Shown one piece after another: positions 23,190 through 27,401 of a DNA stretch of 27,401 nt. The stretch spans positions 1 through 27,401 of the IMG/VR virus record IMGVR_UViG_3300005253_000115; one strand, written 5' to 3'. This stretch comes from a virus. Under the pieces are notes generated by a model. That model made no database searches. It worked only from the letters and a program-made list of their open reading frames with translations, and was not told where the DNA came from. The position numbers were made by a program, and so were the translations under genes. Position 1 is the stretch's first letter. Each line of letters starts with the position of its first letter.

Positions 23190-26100
23190 ACGGTAAAGCC
23201 TTTCCCGAAGCTAAAACTAAGCCGACAAATAAATTAAAACTATTGCATGACGTTGCATCGAAAGACTATGAGCTTGGCGACTTTGAAGAGTTTGCCAAGT
23301 TAATGCAAGACCCTTTTAAAAGGGGTGCTTTTTATTCTGTTGTTAAAAATAAATATGAGCTTGGCGACTTTGGCGACTTTGGAAATATAGTTATAGAATC
23401 TGCTATTCCGGAAAAAACTCCTATTGAAGAATTAAAAGGACCGCTTAAACTAGACCTTGACGCAATATTTGGGAGAAAACCAAAAACAGGATTACAAGAA
23501 TTTGGAATATCAAAGGAAGAACCTGTTGAACCAGAAGAAGAAACACAAATATCGCCCAGTATAGCGGAAGGTGAGGAATTGTCTATTAAAGAAGTACCAA
23601 CGATTAAAGCCGAAAGAAGACCTGAATTATACCAAGCTATTAAAGATATAATTTGGAAGCCATTTATTAAAACCCCAGAAGAAAGAAGGGCAAAAGCACA
23701 AAACATATATAATGTTGCGAAAGAAACTGGACTTGATATTAAAACAGTAGCGGATAGTTACAAAAATTTAACAAAAGAACTTGGTTTAAAGCAAAGACCT
23801 GATACAATGGAACTTCTTGGTGGTTTGATGATAATGCCAATAACAGCACATCTTGCAACCAATCCATTAATCACATTATTAGGTATTGCTGGTTTTGAAG
23901 TATTATCTGAAATTGAAAATGCAATAGTTAGTTTATCGCCTGAAATAAAACATAAATTCCATGCAGGCAAAGGGATTGCCGATTTGTTACCTGAAGAAGT
24001 TAATGAACAAACAAAATCAGTTGTTCAGGTACTTGATTTTATGGGCAAAGGTTTAATACTCGGTGGTATATATAAAAAATCTCCACAAATATCTGCAAAA
24101 TTAACGAAAAATATTATAGAAAATTATAGATTCCCAAAAACAGTGCGCATATCACCAGCAAAAATAAAAAATATGCATGGTGTTCCCGGTGAAAAAATTG
24201 CTGAATACGAGGCAGATCTTGTTAAATCTTTAGGTCTTGATAGCAAACAATATAAAACAGCATCTCAAAAAGGTATTGAAATAGATGTACCAACTGAAAA
24301 GATAATTAAAATTGTTGATAAACCATATTGGGCAAGTATAAAGAAAATCTTTGGAATAGAACCATATGAAAAAATAACTTATGAAAAAGGTGTATTGGGA
24401 TATAAGGAATTACCAAAAGGATTAATTAGCGAAGAAGCAGTACCAACAGCCAAAGGCCCGATGGCTCCTAAAACACCATCTCGGACACCGGAAGAATCTA
24501 TGACGAGGGCAAAAGTTGTTATTGAAAAAGCGAAAGCTGTTAAAGCTGAACCTGTTGTAGAGCCGAAAAAGCCAAAAGTTGAAGTTAAACCAGAGCCTAA
24601 ACCAAAGCCTAAACCGAAAGTTGAATTACCAGAGAAACAACCTTCGATAGTTGGAAAAGTTGGCAAAGGGAAAACCGAAGCTGGTACTGAAATAGAATTT
24701 GAGTATGGTGTTTATGAAGCGAATGAGTTAATAGCATCACACGATATAAGTCTTAGGCCAAACGTGCAATACCCAGAAGAAAAGCAACCGCGCGATAGAG
24801 GTAAAGTTGCTTCTGAACTTCAGATAAATAAAATTGCAACTAAACTTGTACCTGAAAGACTGGGCGAAAATGCATTGATTTCGGAAGGCGCTCCTGTTGT
24901 CGACAAAACCGGAGTGGTCGAATCTGGTAATGCCAGAACTATAGCTCTGCAGAGATTATATGAGGGTAAAGAAGAAAATGCAGAGAAATATAGAAAATAT
25001 CTACTTGATAATGCAGAGAAATTTGGACTTGATCCCGAACAGATAAAAACAATGGAACAACCTATTCTTACAAGGAGACGCACATCAGAGGTTGATGTTG
25101 ACAAGCTTGTAAGAGAAGTTAATATTCCATCTGTTGCGCCTATGCCAGCCACAGAACAAGCATTGTCTGATGCTAAGATGCTTTCTGATGATGCATTGAC
25201 TATATTTGCGCCGAGTGAAACAGGGGAAATAAATACCCCTGCAAACAGGGACTTCATGCGTAAATTCTTCACTGATGTTATTGGCGATACCGAAGTAGGA
25301 AGATATGTAACAGGTGAAGGGAATATATCGCAGGAAGGCGTAAACCGTATAAGGAACGCTATTTATGCAAAAGCATACGGTAATGCCGAAGCTATAGAAA
25401 GATTATCCGAAAGCACTGAAAGTAATATAAAAAATATCACTAATGCTATGGTTTCTGTTGCTCCTCGATTCTCTGTACTTAAAACGCAAATATCAAAAGG
25501 CGAAAGAGCTGATTATGATATAACCGCCGATATAGCAAAAGCATCGGAAAAACTATCATTCCTTCGAGATCAAGGCACAACAGTTCAGGAATATATAGAC
25601 CAAACTTCATTCCTTGATGAAGAATTGACACCTCTGGCTAAGGATATATTAAGAATATTTGAGGTAAATAAACGTTCTACTAAGAAATTAATGGATGTGT
25701 TTAATAACTATATAGATGTTGTTGATGAACTAGGCGATCCAAAACAAGCAAGTATGTTTGGAACCGAAAAGCCCACACATGCAGATATATTACAAGAAGC
25801 ATTAGCAAGAACGGAGGGAGCAGATGTATCCTTACCTGACTTATTCCAAGCCGAATCTGAACGTGGTGAAGCAATTGGAGCAATTAAGGAAACCCAAAAA
25901 GCAGAGCAAATTATCACGCCTGAAGAGCCTGTTGAAAAGAAAGTAAAAATAAAGCACTATACGCTTCCGGAAAATGTCGAATCTATAATATCTGAAGGAT
26001 TTGATGTTAGTAAAGAACCGATATTCGGTGTTGGCGCCAAACAACCTGGCAAAAAAACAGCTAAAGTTGGCGATGTAATAGAAGGTGGTGTCTTGTACTT

Positions 26101-27401
26101 CACTACTGATGCAGACAGATGGAGTACTGCCAATATATATGTAGGTGAAGGCAAAGGTGATACATCCGCAGATGTATATGATTACGCAAAACAAAAATGG
26201 ATAAAAGAAGTCAATGCTTATAAAAAAACTGATTTGGTTCCAATAGAAGCTATGGTAAAAAAAGATGCTAACATATTGGTTATCAATAGTTTCAAAAAGG
26301 CTTCTGATTATCTGAGTGACAGAATAGACAAAAATAATTTTATGTCTGACCTATTAAATAAAGCTAAACAAGATGGTTATGATATAGTAAATGTAGATTA
26401 TGGGGAAATTGCTGATTGGGAACGAACAAAAGATGGGAAAGAATATCTTAATAAATATGGAGAGAAAAATTGGTATCAAATACTTACTGGCAATAGTGGC
26501 AAAGATGATTACTTTGTTTTAAATAAAGACAGTATAGAAATAGCAAAACCGGAACCAAAGGTTGAAACCAAACCCGGTGAAATAACAGAACCGCATCCTA
26601 CTGAAGCTCAAATTGAAGCAGGTAATTATAAGAAACGTAAAATCGCATGGAACGGTCTTACTATATCAATAGAAAACGAAGCCAATACTTTCCGAGAAGG
26701 AACTGACAAGAGCGGAAAACCTTGGAAACAAAAGATACACTATGACTATGGTTATATCAATCGCACGGAAGCAAAGGACGGTGACCAGATAGATATATTC
26801 ATGGGTCCAAACCTTGAAGCGCCGACAGTATTTGTAGTTAATCAAATAGACCAGAAAACTGGTAAATTCGATGAACACAAGGTCATGGCTGGATTCGATA
26901 CAAAAGACGAGGCCATAGCAGGATATTTGAAGAATTATGAAAAAGGTTGGAAAGTTGGTGATGTTGCTGAAATGTCCATTGATGAATTCAAGGATTGGGC
27001 TAAAGTAGGCAAGCAGGTAAAACCAGCGGAGGAACCGGAAGTTCCCGAAACCATAGATATTGAAGTTGTTGATGGCGATATAACCGAAACCAAAGAAGGA
27101 TTTTTGAGTAAAGAAGGTAACGAGTTAGGTAGAGTTGATTTATTTATAACAAGTAAAGGAAATATAGTTAATCAGAAAATGCAGAAGCAAGAGACGGAAG
27201 CAATAAAAGAACCCTGGCAAATGACAAGGGAAGAATTTCGTAATACCATGAGTACAGAAGAACAGCGTGGTTCAAGTAAAGCATCAGACGCAATGGTAAC
27301 TAAAACCACAGGAGCTTCAGACGCACAAGGTGTATTAAACTATTATGCAGAAAAATATCCTTTATTGAAAGACTACAATCTTATTGTAGACCCTAAGGCT
27401 A
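23186..27401 (+). CDS. Giant polyvalent protein: ParB/DdrB-like, putative ART and pyrophosphatase-like domains (3' partial)
   Basis: This frame is open for 1405 codons to the right edge. Residues 28-62 repeat Y-E-L-G-D-F. A hydrophobic, possibly membrane-active stretch is at about 210-240, and a Pro/Lys linker at 450-490. The ParB/DdrB-like domain starts near 498: S-H-D at 518-520, R-P-N-V-Q-Y-P, P-E-R-L-G-E-N, and E-S-G-N-A-R-T at 579-585. A putative ADP-ribosyltransferase fold spans about 922-1122 (K-H-Y-T-L, L-Y-F-T-T-D, D-Y-F-V-L-N). A pyrophosphatase-like module follows at about 1147-1280 (G-Y-I-N-R-T, D-G-D-Q-I-D-I-F-M-G-P-N at 1198-1209, F-D-E-H-K-V). These modules are known from polyvalent proteins that phages and plasmids send into the host with their DNA. 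It is coupled by ATGA to the gene before. Confidence 0.85.
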   Translation, partial: MNGKAFPEAKTKPTNKLKLLHDVASKDYELGDFEEFAKLMQDPFKRGAFYSVVKNKYELGDFGDFGNIVIESAIPEKTPIEELKGPLKLDLDAIFGRKPKTGLQEFGISKEEPVEPEEETQISPSIAEGEELSIKEVPTIKAERRPELYQAIKDIIWKPFIKTPEERRAKAQNIYNVAKETGLDIKTVADSYKNLTKELGLKQRPDTMELLGGLMIMPITAHLATNPLITLLGIAGFEVLSEIENAIVSLSPEIKHKFHAGKGIADLLPEEVNEQTKSVVQVLDFMGKGLILGGIYKKSPQISAKLTKNIIENYRFPKTVRISPAKIKNMHGVPGEKIAEYEADLVKSLGLDSKQYKTASQKGIEIDVPTEKIIKIVDKPYWASIKKIFGIEPYEKITYEKGVLGYKELPKGLISEEAVPTAKGPMAPKTPSRTPEESMTRAKVVIEKAKAVKAEPVVEPKKPKVEVKPEPKPKPKPKVELPEKQPSIVGKVGKGKTEAGTEIEFEYGVYEANELIASHDISLRPNVQYPEEKQPRDRGKVASELQINKIATKLVPERLGENALISEGAPVVDKTGVVESGNARTIALQRLYEGKEENAEKYRKYLLDNAEKFGLDPEQIKTMEQPILTRRRTSEVDVDKLVREVNIPSVAPMPATEQALSDAKMLSDDALTIFAPSETGEINTPANRDFMRKFFTDVIGDTEVGRYVTGEGNISQEGVNRIRNAIYAKAYGNAEAIERLSESTESNIKNITNAMVSVAPRFSVLKTQISKGERADYDITADIAKASEKLSFLRDQGTTVQEYIDQTSFLDEELTPLAKDILRIFEVNKRSTKKLMDVFNNYIDVVDELGDPKQASMFGTEKPTHADILQEALARTEGADVSLPDLFQAESERGEAIGAIKETQKAEQIITPEEPVEKKVKIKHYTLPENVESIISEGFDVSKEPIFGVGAKQPGKKTAKVGDVIEGGVLYFTTDADRWSTANIYVGEGKGDTSADVYDYAKQKWIKEVNAYKKTDLVPIEAMVKKDANILVINSFKKASDYLSDRIDKNNFMSDLLNKAKQDGYDIVNVDYGEIADWERTKDGKEYLNKYGEKNWYQILTGNSGKDDYFVLNKDSIEIAKPEPKVETKPGEITEPHPTEAQIEAGNYKKRKIAWNGLTISIENEANTFREGTDKSGKPWKQKIHYDYGYINRTEAKDGDQIDIFMGPNLEAPTVFVVNQIDQKTGKFDEHKVMAGFDTKDEAIAGYLKNYEKGWKVGDVAEMSIDEFKDWAKVGKQVKPAEEPEVPETIDIEVVDGDITETKEGFLSKEGNELGRVDLFITSKGNIVNQKMQKQETEAIKEPWQMTREEFRNTMSTEEQRGSSKASDAMVTKTTGASDAQGVLNYYAEKYPLLKDYNLIVDPKA
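23267..23381 (+). repeat. Direct repeat encoding Y-E-L-G-D-F
   Basis: TATGAGCTTGGCGACTTTG occurs identically at 23267-23285 and 23354-23372, followed the second time by another GCGACTTTG. It encodes two Y-E-L-G-D-F motifs 29 residues apart at the start of the polyvalent protein. Confidence 0.85.

Noticed and set aside
23332-26878. Minus-strand open frames opposite the polyvalent gene
   Set aside because: They have no ribosome binding sites or recognisable domains and lie opposite a long coding frame with clear domains, so they are shadows.

Overview
The window is AT-rich and every convincing gene lies on the + strand. It reads as the packaging, head, neck and tail operon of a short-tailed tailed phage (podovirus-like, with P22-type portal and neck genes), probably an environmental or metagenomic contig. 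The host cannot be named. Strong AAGGAG-type ribosome binding sites and TAATG or ATGA junctions between genes point to a host that uses Shine-Dalgarno initiation and to tight translational coupling. No tRNA, integrase, CRISPR or lysis gene was seen, and no gene-free stretch exceeds 300 bases.

Layout. (1) 3-3347: terminase large subunit carrying two inteins, one at the R-N/S-Y motif after Walker A and one at the last nuclease-site Asp. The first has an in-frame LAGLIDADG endonuclease. The second has an HNH endonuclease gene nested inside it in a different reading frame with its own ribosome binding site. (2) 3362-5469: portal, artificially broken by a Nextera/Tn5 sequencing adapter at 5080-5107. 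(3) 5390-9252: small genes, an intrinsic terminator, a GroES-like co-chaperonin, probable scaffold, an unknown protein, decoration protein and major capsid protein. (4) 9320-12545: beta-helix virion protein, small zinc-finger proteins, a lysine-rich peptide, a glycosyltransferase and a free-standing HNH endonuclease. (5) 12558-21744: beta-rich virion protein, CxxC protein, P22 gp4-like adaptor, neck protein, repeat-rich fibre, coiled-coil protein, a large tail protein split by an in-frame TAA, and two tandem paralogous neck/adaptor proteins. HNH gene remnants lie at 13190-13219 and 20293-20409. (6) 21754-27401: two helical proteins that may be ejected with the DNA, then a giant 'polyvalent' protein (ParB/DdrB-like, putative ADP-ribosyltransferase and pyrophosphatase-like modules) that runs off the right edge.

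Together the genes package DNA through the portal (terminase, portal), build the capsid (scaffold, major capsid, decoration, GroES-like helper), close the neck and add fibres, and probably deliver effector proteins into the host at infection. The most distinctive theme is repeated invasion by homing endonucleases: LAGLIDADG and nested HNH elements in the terminase, an intact free-standing HNH gene, and two decayed HNH ends. The most important technical caution is the adapter inside the portal gene.
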